A stretch of DNA of 24,496 nt. Origin: an uncultured Senegalimassilia sp. GTDB lineage: Bacteria > Actinomycetota > Coriobacteriia > Coriobacteriales > Eggerthellaceae. The position numbers and the translations under genes are program-made. The DNA lies in NCBI GenBank assembly GCA_934661765.1, contig CAKUJT010000032.1, forward strand, positions 1 to 24,496, read 5' to 3'. This document shows, in pieces, positions 1 to 6,951 of this stretch (the stretch's first letter is position 1; every line of letters starts with the position of its first letter). The notes beneath the pieces were generated by a model. That model saw only the letters and a program-made list of their open reading frames with translations, did no database searches and was not told the DNA's origin.

Positions 1-190
1 CGCTTTGTCCACCTGTGGCCAAAGCGAGCGATTCTTGCTTGTTTACACGCTACATGGCGGACCTTTTCAGCGATTTTTTGCTCATAGAGAGCCATTTCTC
101 CCAAAAACCGCACTTTTATGGGCTATATCCTGCAAAGAATCGTTCATCTTGTCCAGAGGCGACCAAAATGAACGATTCTTCGCAGTTCAC
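1..190. repeat. Intergenic repeat region with inverted and dispersed copies
   Basis: No convincing gene lies between the left edge and the terminator near 191. A roughly 36-base unit occurs at 3-38 and again at 148-183 in the same orientation. The two share the pieces TTGTCCA, CCAAA and CGATTCTT at matching positions, about three quarters identity by eye. The second copy is also the right half of an inverted repeat: AAGAATCGTTCAT at 135-147 faces ATGAACGATTCTT at 168-180, a perfect 13-base match that extends to about 20 with two mismatches. Short open frames here encode low-complexity peptides and I do not believe them. The region is probably a dispersed intergenic repeat or a structured transcript end; function unknown. 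Confidence 0.5.
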
Positions 191-234
191 GAAAGAAAAC
201 GCCCGCTTCGGCCGCGATAGGCTAAAGCAGGCGT
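191..234 (-). terminator. Rho-independent terminator downstream of the moaB-type gene
   Basis: On the minus strand the arm ACGCCTGCTT (234-225) pairs with AAGCGGGCGT (208-199), ten pairs including one G-T wobble, around a 16-base loop, and is followed by a T-rich tail opposite 191-198. It lies about 80 bases after the moaB stop. The plus-strand side also has a short T run (CTTTT), so it may work both ways. Confidence 0.65.
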
Positions 235-314
235 CTTTTGCGCTATGCATTGCTGCGCACCTTGGTAGCTACCGCAGCTCCAACCTTAACGGTGCGGCGG
301 AAGCGCGCTGGTCT

Positions 315-812
315 CTAGTGGCCGCCGCCGGCCATCATCTTCACGGCATGCGGAAGGGCTTTCACGATGCCGTCCCAGTTCTCGCGTGCGGCCTTCTCGC
401 TGCCCGGAAGATTCACCACCAGGTGCGTGCCGCGCTGCATGCACAGCGCGCGCGAGAGCATGGCGAACGGGGTGATGGCCAGGCTGTGGGCGCGCATGGC
501 CTCGGCGATGCCGGGCACGTTGCGGTCGCACACGGCCTGCGTGGCCTCGGGTGTGACGTCGCGCAGCGACAGGCCGCTGCCGCCGCAAGTCAAGACGATG
601 TCGGCATCGATGGCGTCGCACGCCTCCACGATGGCGGCGCTGATCTGCGGCACCTCGTCCTTCACCACCACGTGGCTTTTGCATACCCAGCCGTTGTCGG
701 CGATGAGCTGCTCGAGCGCCGCACCGGCGGTGTCCTGCTTCATGCCACGCGTGTCGGAGCAGGTGATGATGGCGAACGTGATGGGCGCGGATGCGTGATC
801 GTGTTCGGTCAT
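315..812 (-). CDS. moaB: MoaB/Mog-family molybdopterin adenylyltransferase
   Basis: The 165-residue cytosolic protein belongs to the MoaB/MogA family, which adenylylates molybdopterin with ATP before metal insertion by MoeA. The family signature is clear at residues 75-91: TCGGSG, then RD and TPEA (R84, D85, T87-A90), the molybdopterin-binding and phosphate-contacting loop. The N-terminal strand with ITCSDTRG and the Asn-containing turn NLPGSEKA near the C-terminus also fit. Length is normal for the family. The ATG at 812 is supported by AAGGAGGAA at 816-824. It lies 172 bases downstream of moeA on the same strand, so co-transcription is likely. MoaB and Mog subtypes cannot be separated by eye; the family call is firm. 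Confidence 0.92.
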   Translation of the reverse strand: MTEHDHASAPITFAIITCSDTRGMKQDTAGAALEQLIADNGWVCKSHVVVKDEVPQISAAIVEACDAIDADIVLTCGGSGLSLRDVTPEATQAVCDRNVPGIAEAMRAHSLAITPFAMLSRALCMQRGTHLVVNLPGSEKAARENWDGIVKALPHAVKMMAGGGH

Positions 813-867
813 TGGTTCCTCCTTATATAAAGGTTAAGCGCCGGCAAAGCGTGCGCCGGCTGTCTCA

Positions 868-955
868 GCTGCAAGCCTTCCCGGCTGCAGCCGAGCTTGC
901 TAAGCGATCGGACGCCTCCCGATCGTCCGGGCCGCAAGCCTTACCGCCTGCGGCC
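868..955. repeat. Two tandem hairpin units in the moeA-moaB spacer
   Basis: Two 25-base units, 868-892 and 931-955, are 21/25 identical in direct orientation. Each folds as a hairpin: GCTGCA pairs with TGCAGC in the first and GCCGCA with TGCGGC in the second. One stem difference is compensated (T-A becomes C-G), so pairing is kept. The second unit extends to a ten-pair stem, 927-936 with 949-958. No T run follows on the minus strand, so these are not ordinary terminators. They sit between the moeA stop and the moaB start and may be REP-like elements or mRNA processing or stabilising structures. Confidence 0.5.
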
Positions 956-984
956 CGGTTCGCAAATCGACCAACGCGCACCAA

Positions 985-2241
985 CTACAGGCACACGTCC
1001 TCGTTGACGTCGAGCAGGATGCACTCGACCATGCTTCCCGCCGTGCGGCCTTCCCCACCCTCGGGCAGAACCGCCAAGCAGTTGCTGCGCTGGATGACGC
1101 CGAACAAACCCGAGCTCTGGTTCTTCGCCGGCTCGACCGTATAGGCGCCGTCGGCGTCCTTCGTGATGGTGGCGCGCAGGTAGATGCGGCGCGTGTCGCC
1201 CTTCTTCGCGTCGCGCGCGAGACGCGCCTTCACGAGCGGGCGCTGCAGGTTCGAATATCCCTGCATCTTGCGCAGCGCCGGACGGATGAGCATCTCGAAG
1301 CCGCAGTAGGCCGCAGCCGGGTTGCCCGGCAGGCCGAATACGGGCGTGCCGTTGACCAGGCCGAACGTCTGAGCCTTGCCCGGGCGCATGTTAACGCGGG
1401 TCATGAGCAGCTCACCGGTCTGCTCGACGCAAGGCTTGATGAAGTCGAAGTCGCCGTCGGAGGCGCCGCCGCTCGTGACCACGAAGTCGTACTCACGCAC
1501 CGCTTCGAGCACCGCCACCTTCAAGGCCTCGAGCGAATCCTCCACGATGGGCAACATGGTGGGAAGCGCACCCGCGGCACGCGCGGCCGCGGCCAGCGCA
1601 TAACCGTTGGAGTTGCGGATCTTGCCCGCGGTGGGAACCTGGGTGGGAGGCACGAGCTCGCTGCCGATGGAGATGATCGCCACGCGCGGGCGACGCGGGG
1701 TGGGAACCTCGGTCACGCCGCAGCCGGCCAGGAAGCCCACGCCCGCGGCGTTGATGACCTCGCCGGCACGCACGACGGCCTCGCCGGCACGCGCCTCCTC
1801 GCCCGCTTCGCGCACATTGCCGCGCAGCTTGGCGGGAGCCTCGAAGGCGACGCGGCTGCCGGGACGGCCGTCGCCTTCCACGTTGCGCACGATCTCGTAC
1901 TTCACCACGGCGTCGGCGGCCGCAGGCAGCGGCGCGCCGGTCATGATGCGCACGCATGCGCCTTCGGGGATGTCGCCCTCGAAGGTGTCTCCTGCGGCAA
2001 CCTCCGCAATGACGTCCAGCTCAACGGGCGATTCGGGACTTGCGGACTGCAGCTGGGCGGCGCGCATGGCGAACCCGTCCATGGCGGCGTGGGCGAACGG
2101 TGAGATATCGATATCGCTTTTTAGGTCGACGGCGGCGACGCGACCTGCCGCGTCCAGCACGGGGACCGTTTCCGCAGACAGCTGGGAAACGTGCGATAAC
2201 ACCAGGTCACGCGCTTGCTCGACCGAGATCATCTCCGGCAT
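985..2241 (-). CDS. moeA: Molybdopterin molybdenumtransferase MoeA
   Basis: The 418-residue protein matches MoeA, which inserts molybdate into adenylylated molybdopterin to finish the molybdenum cofactor. It starts MPEMISVEQARDLVL, typical of the family. Conserved segments include the N-terminal domain with ISPFAHAAMDGFA, the PxxGxDxVxxxE-like stretch ending YEIV, the molybdopterin-binding domain with SIGSEL and GKIRNSN, and TSGGASDGDFD at residues 256-266. FGLPGNPAA and a C-terminal beta domain follow. The ATG at 2241 is preceded by AAAGGA about seven bases upstream and by a TATAAT box at 2281-2286. The frame stays open far upstream through the next gene, but that extension is only a shadow. 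The neighbouring moaB-type gene supports the role. Confidence 0.95.
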   Translation of the reverse strand: MPEMISVEQARDLVLSHVSQLSAETVPVLDAAGRVAAVDLKSDIDISPFAHAAMDGFAMRAAQLQSASPESPVELDVIAEVAAGDTFEGDIPEGACVRIMTGAPLPAAADAVVKYEIVRNVEGDGRPGSRVAFEAPAKLRGNVREAGEEARAGEAVVRAGEVINAAGVGFLAGCGVTEVPTPRRPRVAIISIGSELVPPTQVPTAGKIRNSNGYALAAAARAAGALPTMLPIVEDSLEALKVAVLEAVREYDFVVTSGGASDGDFDFIKPCVEQTGELLMTRVNMRPGKAQTFGLVNGTPVFGLPGNPAAAYCGFEMLIRPALRKMQGYSNLQRPLVKARLARDAKKGDTRRIYLRATITKDADGAYTVEPAKNQSSGLFGVIQRSNCLAVLPEGGEGRTAGSMVECILLDVNEDVCL

Positions 2242-2280
2242 GGCATGTCCTTTCGATTGCGAATGATATTGAACCACTGC

Positions 2281-2309
2281 ATTATACCGCTTGCCGAATA
2301 AAACGGCAC
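2281..2309 (-). promoter_or_regulatory. Candidate moeA promoter with inverted repeat over the -35 position
   Basis: On the minus strand a perfect TATAAT lies at 2286-2281, about 40 bases before the moeA start. The -35 position about 17 bases upstream (GTGCCG, 2309-2304) is a poor consensus match and falls in an inverted repeat, TGCCG-N7-CGGCA (2292-2308). The repeat could be an operator. It does not resemble the ModE consensus I know. Confidence 0.45.
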
Positions 2310-2362
2310 GGATATCGACAAGGCCATCGCAAAGGACAAGAAGCTCGCAAAACCGTGCGGCG

Positions 2363-3637
2363 CTACTCCTTGGCGCCCGAAAGCATGCGGCAAGTCCATT
2401 GGGCCGCCACCATGCTGCCCTTGGCAAGCACGTCCTCGTCGACGGTGTAGTGGCAGCTGTGCTGCGGATGGTCGGCTCCCACCTGGGGATTCCTGGTTCC
2501 CACAAAGCAGAACACGCCCGGCACGATGCGGAGGTACTCGCTGAAGTCCTCGCCTGACAGCGTGCCGCGGTAGTCTGCCACGCCCTGCTCGCCCAGCGTG
2601 TCGACCACCGCCTGGCGCGCCACCTCGGCGCACGTGGGGTCGTTGGCAAGCCCGGCGTTGCCCGGCTCGAACGTGAAGCGGGCCTTCGCGCCGAACGCAT
2701 GGGCGATGCGGCTGACGATGCGCTCCAAGCGATCGGGCACCTCGGAACGCAGGCCCTCGGACCACGTGCGCACCGTGCCGGTGAGCCACGCATGGCCGGC
2801 CATGATGTTGCGCGCCTCGCCCCCGTGGAATTCGCCCACGGTGACCACCACGGGCTCAAACGGAGAAACATCGCGGCTGACCAGGACCTGAAGCGCCGTG
2901 ACCATCTCGGCGCCCACCACCACGGCGTCCACGCCCTTGTGCGGCATGGAGCCGTGCGCCGAAACGCCGTCGATGTCGATGCGGAACCAATCGGTGTTGG
3001 CCATGCGCTGCCCGGGCGCGCAGGACACGGTGCCGGCGGGCACCTCGCTCCAGATATGCGCGCCATAAATAGCGTCCACTCCGTCGAGCGCGCCGGCATC
3101 GATCATGGAAAGCGCGCCGATGGAGATCTCCTCGGCAGGCTGGAAGATGACGCGGACCTCGCCTGCCAGCGAATCGGCGGCATCGCGCAGGATGCGCACG
3201 GCGCCGAGCATCATGGCCATGTGCGCGTCGTGGCCGCACGCGTGCATGACGCCAGAGTTCTCGGAGGCGAAGGGAAGGCCCGTCTGCTCGGTGACGGGCA
3301 GCGCGTCCATGTCGGCGCGCAAGGCGACGCGGCGCGCCGGATGCCCATCGGCATCGTATGCCCCGGGCGCGGTGCCGGCGATGGTTGCGATGATGCCGTT
3401 GTTGTCGAGCTTTCGATACGGGATGCCCAGCTCATCGAGCTGTTCGCACAGAAGCTTCTGTGTGTTGGACTCATGACCGGACACCTCGGGGAAGCGATGG
3501 AGCAGACGGCGCGCGGCGACGATATCGGGCTGCGCGGCGGTGCCCAAGCTGCGAACGAGATCGGCGGTTGCAGCACCCGCCTGCGGGGTTTGCGCGGCGG
3601 CGTAAACGGCGGGAAGCGTGGATGCGGCATCGGTCAT
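2363..3637 (-). CDS. M20D-family amidohydrolase (aminoacylase/hippurate hydrolase type)
   Basis: The 424-residue protein is a metal-dependent amidohydrolase of peptidase family M20, subfamily D, which hydrolyses N-acyl amino acids or related amides in the cytosol. Visible motifs: RRLLHRFPEVSGHE near the N-terminus, RADMDALPVTE, the metal-binding MHACGHDAH at residues 131-139 (Cys134, His136), FQPAEE at 165-170 with the catalytic and metal-binding acidic pair, the dimerisation-domain HGSMPH, and a late SGEDFSEYL. All expected ligands appear intact. Length is slightly above the usual 380-400 because of an Ala-rich N-terminus. The ATG at 3637 has AAAGGGG upstream. No signal peptide is seen. The gene precedes moeA by 121 bases; the two are not an obvious pathway pair, and moeA seems to have its own promoter. 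The substrate is unknown. Confidence 0.88.
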   Translation of the reverse strand: MTDAASTLPAVYAAAQTPQAGAATADLVRSLGTAAQPDIVAARRLLHRFPEVSGHESNTQKLLCEQLDELGIPYRKLDNNGIIATIAGTAPGAYDADGHPARRVALRADMDALPVTEQTGLPFASENSGVMHACGHDAHMAMMLGAVRILRDAADSLAGEVRVIFQPAEEISIGALSMIDAGALDGVDAIYGAHIWSEVPAGTVSCAPGQRMANTDWFRIDIDGVSAHGSMPHKGVDAVVVGAEMVTALQVLVSRDVSPFEPVVVTVGEFHGGEARNIMAGHAWLTGTVRTWSEGLRSEVPDRLERIVSRIAHAFGAKARFTFEPGNAGLANDPTCAEVARQAVVDTLGEQGVADYRGTLSGEDFSEYLRIVPGVFCFVGTRNPQVGADHPQHSCHYTVDEDVLAKGSMVAAQWTCRMLSGAKE

Positions 3638-3769
3638 GACGGGCCCCTTTCGAAGGAGTGCGTTCTCTTTGGTCCGCTAGCCTACCACACGCGGCCCCGC
3701 CCGCCCGCCGCGTGATGCGCCATCGGCGAGAAGTAACCGAAACCGCACATGAAAGCGCAGGAAGGCGAG

Positions 3770-4687
3770 CTATCGCCCGTCAAGTTCCTTCAGCATGGCG
3801 TCGATATGCTGCTCGGCTAGCTCGAGCTCGCCGCGTTCGGCCAAGGCGTTCGCCACCTGAACCTGGTTGCGCAGGTCGTGGCGCAGGCGCGCCGAGCGCT
3901 GAGCCATGTCGACCGTTGCCTGGTAGTCGGCCAGATACCGATCGAGCTCGCCGCTCAAATCGGCGGCGCGGGCATCGTCGCGCACCTTGCCGCGGAACCT
4001 GCCCACCGCAAGCAGCAGCACGGCGTCCACGCCGAAGCACAACAGCATGAGCAGGCCGAACAGACGCAGCAGCAGCGAATCGCCGTCGCAGGGGCCCACC
4101 GCCAAACCGAAGCACAACGCCAGCAGCAAGGCCTGGACCACGGAGAACAACGCGAACGACGAGGCGATGACCGACGCACGACGCGACGACGGCGCGGAAG
4201 CGTCCGCCCCTTCTTCCGGATAGAATCTCCGAACCAACGCGGTAAGGCCCCAGAACAGCGTCATCTCCACGAACACCTCGAGCATCGTCGCACATGCGAA
4301 CAACGTGGTGTTGGCCGCAACCGTTGCGTAATCGTGAACAGTGGCACCCGCTAGGATATCGAAGGCCATATCGAGGAACAGATCGCCGGGCAGCACGATG
4401 ACCAGGCCGAACGCCGATAAGGTGACGCGACGCACCAGCGTCCCTTTCCCGAACAGCAAAGGAGCCGCGGCCATGAGCACGCCGAGCAGCAGATCGGCGA
4501 ACTCGGCCAGACCCCCTCTCACGACCAGGGCGAACACCATGAGAGACAGGCCCACGGCCCAATATGCCCACCGATTCCGCAGATGCAGGATGTGGGACTC
4601 GAACCCCAGATAAACCAGCCACGTGGGCGCGACGACGGACAGCACCACGAACGCGCCCGCGGGGATGCCGAAGATCATCGGCTCCAT
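3770..4687 (-). CDS. GHKL-type sensor protein with histidine box but no ATPase domain
   Basis: The 305-residue protein has about six or seven hydrophobic segments in residues 1-225, then a cytoplasmic helix-rich tail. The tail carries SARLRHDLRNQ with His270, which matches the phosphoacceptor H box of LytS/AgrC/DcuS-like GHKL histidine kinases (pattern RHDxxN). It then ends after a short second helix (AEQHIDAMLKELDGR, stop). The catalytic HATPase_c domain with N and G boxes, which normally follows, is absent, and the next gene downstream is unrelated. It overlaps the upstream gene, which has the ATPase domain, by 13 bases (start 4687, upstream stop 4675), indicating translational coupling. 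GGGGGT lies about ten bases before the ATG. I infer that it is the sensor and phosphoacceptor half of a two-protein kinase. A frameshifted remnant is less likely because both halves have their own membrane domains. Confidence 0.7.
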   Translation of the reverse strand: MEPMIFGIPAGAFVVLSVVAPTWLVYLGFESHILHLRNRWAYWAVGLSLMVFALVVRGGLAEFADLLLGVLMAAAPLLFGKGTLVRRVTLSAFGLVIVLPGDLFLDMAFDILAGATVHDYATVAANTTLFACATMLEVFVEMTLFWGLTALVRRFYPEEGADASAPSSRRASVIASSFALFSVVQALLLALCFGLAVGPCDGDSLLLRLFGLLMLLCFGVDAVLLLAVGRFRGKVRDDARAADLSGELDRYLADYQATVDMAQRSARLRHDLRNQVQVANALAERGELELAEQHIDAMLKELDGR

Positions 4688-5724
4688 TCGCCATCACCCC
4701 CATCCTGCACGACCCGGTTTTGCTTCAAGATCACGCGCGCACGGTACACGCCGTCGACTTTTCCCGCCTCGAACGTGCCATCATGGCGCCGCACCACCTC
4801 GCGCACGATGCCCTGCCCCCAGCCATGCGGCACGGACAGGTCGGGAAACGGGCTTGCCGTACCGTCGTCGCCTTGACGGCCGACATCGCCCGACTGATGA
4901 CGGCTCGAACCGGCGTCGCTTGACGCCGGAACACCCGCAGCCCGTCCCCGCTCCTGAGAAGGCGAGCAGCTGTTCTCCACGCCGATGACCAGGTACGTTC
5001 CCCACAAGCGTGCGGTGGCTTCCACGCGACGCTCCCCATCAGGTGATTTCGCACAAGCATTGAGCGCGTTGTCCAGCAGGTTGGAGAACACCGCGCATAA
5101 CTCCACGCCGGGCAATTGGATATCCGCAGGGATGTCGAGCTCGGCATGGAAGCATACGCCCGAATCGCTTGCCGCGCGGGCTTTCTGCTCCAGCAAGGCA
5201 TCGACGGCGGGGTGCTGGCAGAATCGCTGGGGCCGCGTTCCGATAAGGGAGATGATGTCTTCCAGGCTTTCGCCCGCCTTGCCTGCTTGATCCGCCCGCA
5301 AGTCGGCGCGCGCCTGCTCGAGCCGCTCGCGAAGCTGATCGCGCAACGCGCTGGCCTGGTCGCGCTCGCGGCGGGAACGCTGCCGCAAGGCGCTTTGCAC
5401 CTGCAGCTGCTCTTGGAGCATGTTCACCTTGCTGGACGAATCGAACCATCGGCACGCCTGGTCGAGCGCGCGAAACAACAGCAGGTCGACCGGCCCGCAT
5501 ACGATACCGAGCACGATGAGCGACGCATACGCGGCCACCGGCAGCTCGTAGCGCGTCGAGCACGCCAAGGGATACGCGATCAGGCAGATCTGGCTTAAGG
5601 GGAACAGCATGCACAGCAGCTTCTGCATAAGCCGCGCGCTGCGGAGCTTCGTTATGAAGTTGAAGGCGACGACCAGCAGATACGCCGCCAAAACGCAAAG
5701 GACGGCGATCTTGAGCGAGGACAT
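4675..5724 (-). CDS. GHKL-type sensor protein with ATPase domain and lost histidine
   Basis: The 349-residue protein has about four transmembrane segments in residues 1-100, then a charged coiled-coil-like stretch rich in Arg, Gln and Glu, then a GHKL HATPase_c domain. The N box NLLDNALNA is at residues 215-223 and the G2-type loop HGWGQGI at 300-306. Where the H box should be, the sequence reads LRDQLRER (residues 127-134), which lines up with LRHDLRNQ of the next gene but has Asp for His. A Ser/Gly-rich insert (about 255-290) separates the N and G boxes and is longer than usual. It starts 12 bases after the response regulator stop and overlaps the next sensor gene. It is probably competent to bind ATP but not to autophosphorylate on this His. 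Ribosome binding site is weak. Confidence 0.75.
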   Translation of the reverse strand: MSSLKIAVLCVLAAYLLVVAFNFITKLRSARLMQKLLCMLFPLSQICLIAYPLACSTRYELPVAAYASLIVLGIVCGPVDLLLFRALDQACRWFDSSSKVNMLQEQLQVQSALRQRSRRERDQASALRDQLRERLEQARADLRADQAGKAGESLEDIISLIGTRPQRFCQHPAVDALLEQKARAASDSGVCFHAELDIPADIQLPGVELCAVFSNLLDNALNACAKSPDGERRVEATARLWGTYLVIGVENSCSPSQERGRAAGVPASSDAGSSRHQSGDVGRQGDDGTASPFPDLSVPHGWGQGIVREVVRRHDGTFEAGKVDGVYRARVILKQNRVVQDGGDGEWSR

Positions 5725-5736
5725 GCTGCCGAACGC

Positions 5737-6462
5737 CTACCGCGCGTTGAGGCCGACGTAGTGGAAGAACGAGTCGCGCACCGACGTGCGTTGACGCTGG
5801 CTGACGGGCACTTCCCTGCCCGAACGAAGCAGCACGCTGCCCGGGCGCAGCTCAACGATACACGCCATGTTCACCAAGTAGCTTTTATGACATTGGACGA
5901 AGCACTCGGGTAGCATGTCGAGCATCTGGCCGAGCGTGGCGTACGTTTCGATGCATTCCCCGCGCACGGAGTGCAGACGCACCTTGCGGCGCTCGCTTTC
6001 GACGAACTCCACCTCGGCGGGGTCGACCATGGTGACCGTGCCGTTGTGCTGGATGGCCACAGGAAGCTGGCGGCTGTCCTGCAGGTTGGACAGCGCCTTG
6101 TCGAGCGCGGCGTCGAAGTCGGACTGGTTGATGGGCTTGAGCAGGAAATACGTATGCTCGGTCTGATAGACCGACGTGCAGTACTCGACATGGCCGGAAA
6201 TATAGACGACCTGGGTGGAGCTGCCCGCGGGAAAATAGCGGCTGACCAGTTCGATGCCCGAAGGATTGCTTTCGCCTAAATCGATGTCGGTGAGGAAGAT
6301 GTCGACGCGATCATCCGAGGCCATAAGCGCCTCGAACGTGGTGACCCCGGAGATGATATCGACATCAAGCCGTGACCTGCCGGGGTATTTGGACAGCATG
6401 CTGCGGAGCACCTTCTGGTACTCCTCGTTGTCCTCCAATGCAAGAAGGTGAAAAGTCCCCAT
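5737..6462 (-). CDS. LytTR-family response regulator
   Basis: The 241-residue DNA-binding response regulator has a receiver domain at residues 1-125: acidic pair Glu10-Asp11, phosphoacceptor Asp59 in IFLTDID, the switch residues in VVYISGH, and the Lys in FLLKPI. A LytTR DNA-binding domain follows, about residues 135-235, with EVEFVESERRKVRLHS, the CFVQCHKSYLVN core and a final LRSGREVPVSQRQR, as in AgrA/LytR. The ATG at 6462 is preferred to an upstream TTG at 6504, because the N-terminus then begins right at the first receiver strand and GGGGTG lies five bases upstream. It is the first gene of a three-gene minus-strand operon with two GHKL sensor proteins. The regulated genes are not known. 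Confidence 0.92.
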   Translation of the reverse strand: MGTFHLLALEDNEEYQKVLRSMLSKYPGRSRLDVDIISGVTTFEALMASDDRVDIFLTDIDLGESNPSGIELVSRYFPAGSSTQVVYISGHVEYCTSVYQTEHTYFLLKPINQSDFDAALDKALSNLQDSRQLPVAIQHNGTVTMVDPAEVEFVESERRKVRLHSVRGECIETYATLGQMLDMLPECFVQCHKSYLVNMACIVELRPGSVLLRSGREVPVSQRQRTSVRDSFFHYVGLNAR

Positions 6463-6948
6463 CGTGCACCCCGATCCCGATTTCCCTAATTCCCGAATTC
6501 GCAACAGCGGTCACCCGCTGCTCCTATTGTTCACCTCAGATTATATACAATAAGACAGAACCCCCCCCCTCAAATTTTGTCCAAATGCAACAAAACACCT
6601 GGTAGAAGGAGCAAACGCAGGTTTTTCCGTAGCAAGCGCAGGCATTTTGGAAACGAACGCAGCACGATGCGACAGGGCGAACGGAGCGGATGATTGGCGA
6701 ACGGTTCGAGTGTCGCGATGCCGGCAGAAGGATTCCGCTCCTACCGGCCCGGAGGAGAATTTTTCGCTTTCGCGGCTCGGAACACGAGTTTCCCGACCGT
6801 GAACGCACCTCCGTCCCCTGTTCACGTGGGAGCGATGCATAAACGGCGGCGAGCGGCAAGTTACGGCACGGCGTCGGCGGGGTGCTTGTGCTGTGAATAT
6901 CAAACGCAGGGTCGGCCGGCTTCGAGCGACCTCACTATAATATGTCGG
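6463..6948. other. 486-base divergent intergenic region
   Basis: The region separates the minus-strand LytTR operon from the plus-strand flippase gene. It holds a minus-strand promoter with an adjacent C9/G9 homopolymer (6540-6573), a small leader hairpin CAGCGG/CCGCTG (6505-6520), a 7-base inverted repeat CGTGAAC/GTTCACG (6798-6826), and the flippase promoter at its right end. Reading frames across 6574-6940 encode Arg-rich, unrecognisable peptides and are rejected as genes. Confidence 0.55.
6540..6573 (-). promoter_or_regulatory. Candidate LytTR operon promoter with a nine-base G tract
   Basis: On the minus strand a perfect TATAAT sits at 6545-6540, giving a leader of about 70 bases before the regulator ATG. 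The -35 position is filled by a run of nine G (opposite C at 6561-6569). The nearest -35-like hexamer, TTGAGG (6573-6568), shares two of those G and is 22 bases from the -10, five longer than optimal. The tract length therefore sets the spacing. The -10 is well supported; the -35 is not. Confidence 0.5.
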
Positions 6949-6951
6949 ATG
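6936..6951 (+). promoter_or_regulatory. Promoter -10 box at the start codon: probable leaderless mRNA
   Basis: TATAAT at 6936-6941 is followed seven bases later by the ATG at 6949. A transcript from this box would begin at or within a base or two of the ATG, so the mRNA would be leaderless. No Shine-Dalgarno sequence precedes the ATG. No good -35 hexamer is seen at the expected distance. Confidence 0.55.

Noticed and set aside
15..830. 271-residue plus-strand ORF opposite the moaB-type gene
   Set aside because: Composition is His/Ala/Gly-rich antisense shadow of a clear gene.
2242..3099. In-frame upstream extension of moeA to a 704-residue product
   Set aside because: The extension overlaps the M20 amidohydrolase in another frame, has Arg/Ala/Pro-biased shadow composition, and the MPEMIS start has a ribosome binding site and a TATAAT box.
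6694..6948. N-terminal extension of the flippase by 85 residues
   Set aside because: Lies upstream of the TATAAT at the ATG and does not resemble protein; the ATG at 6942 abuts the -10 box and would not be within the transcript.
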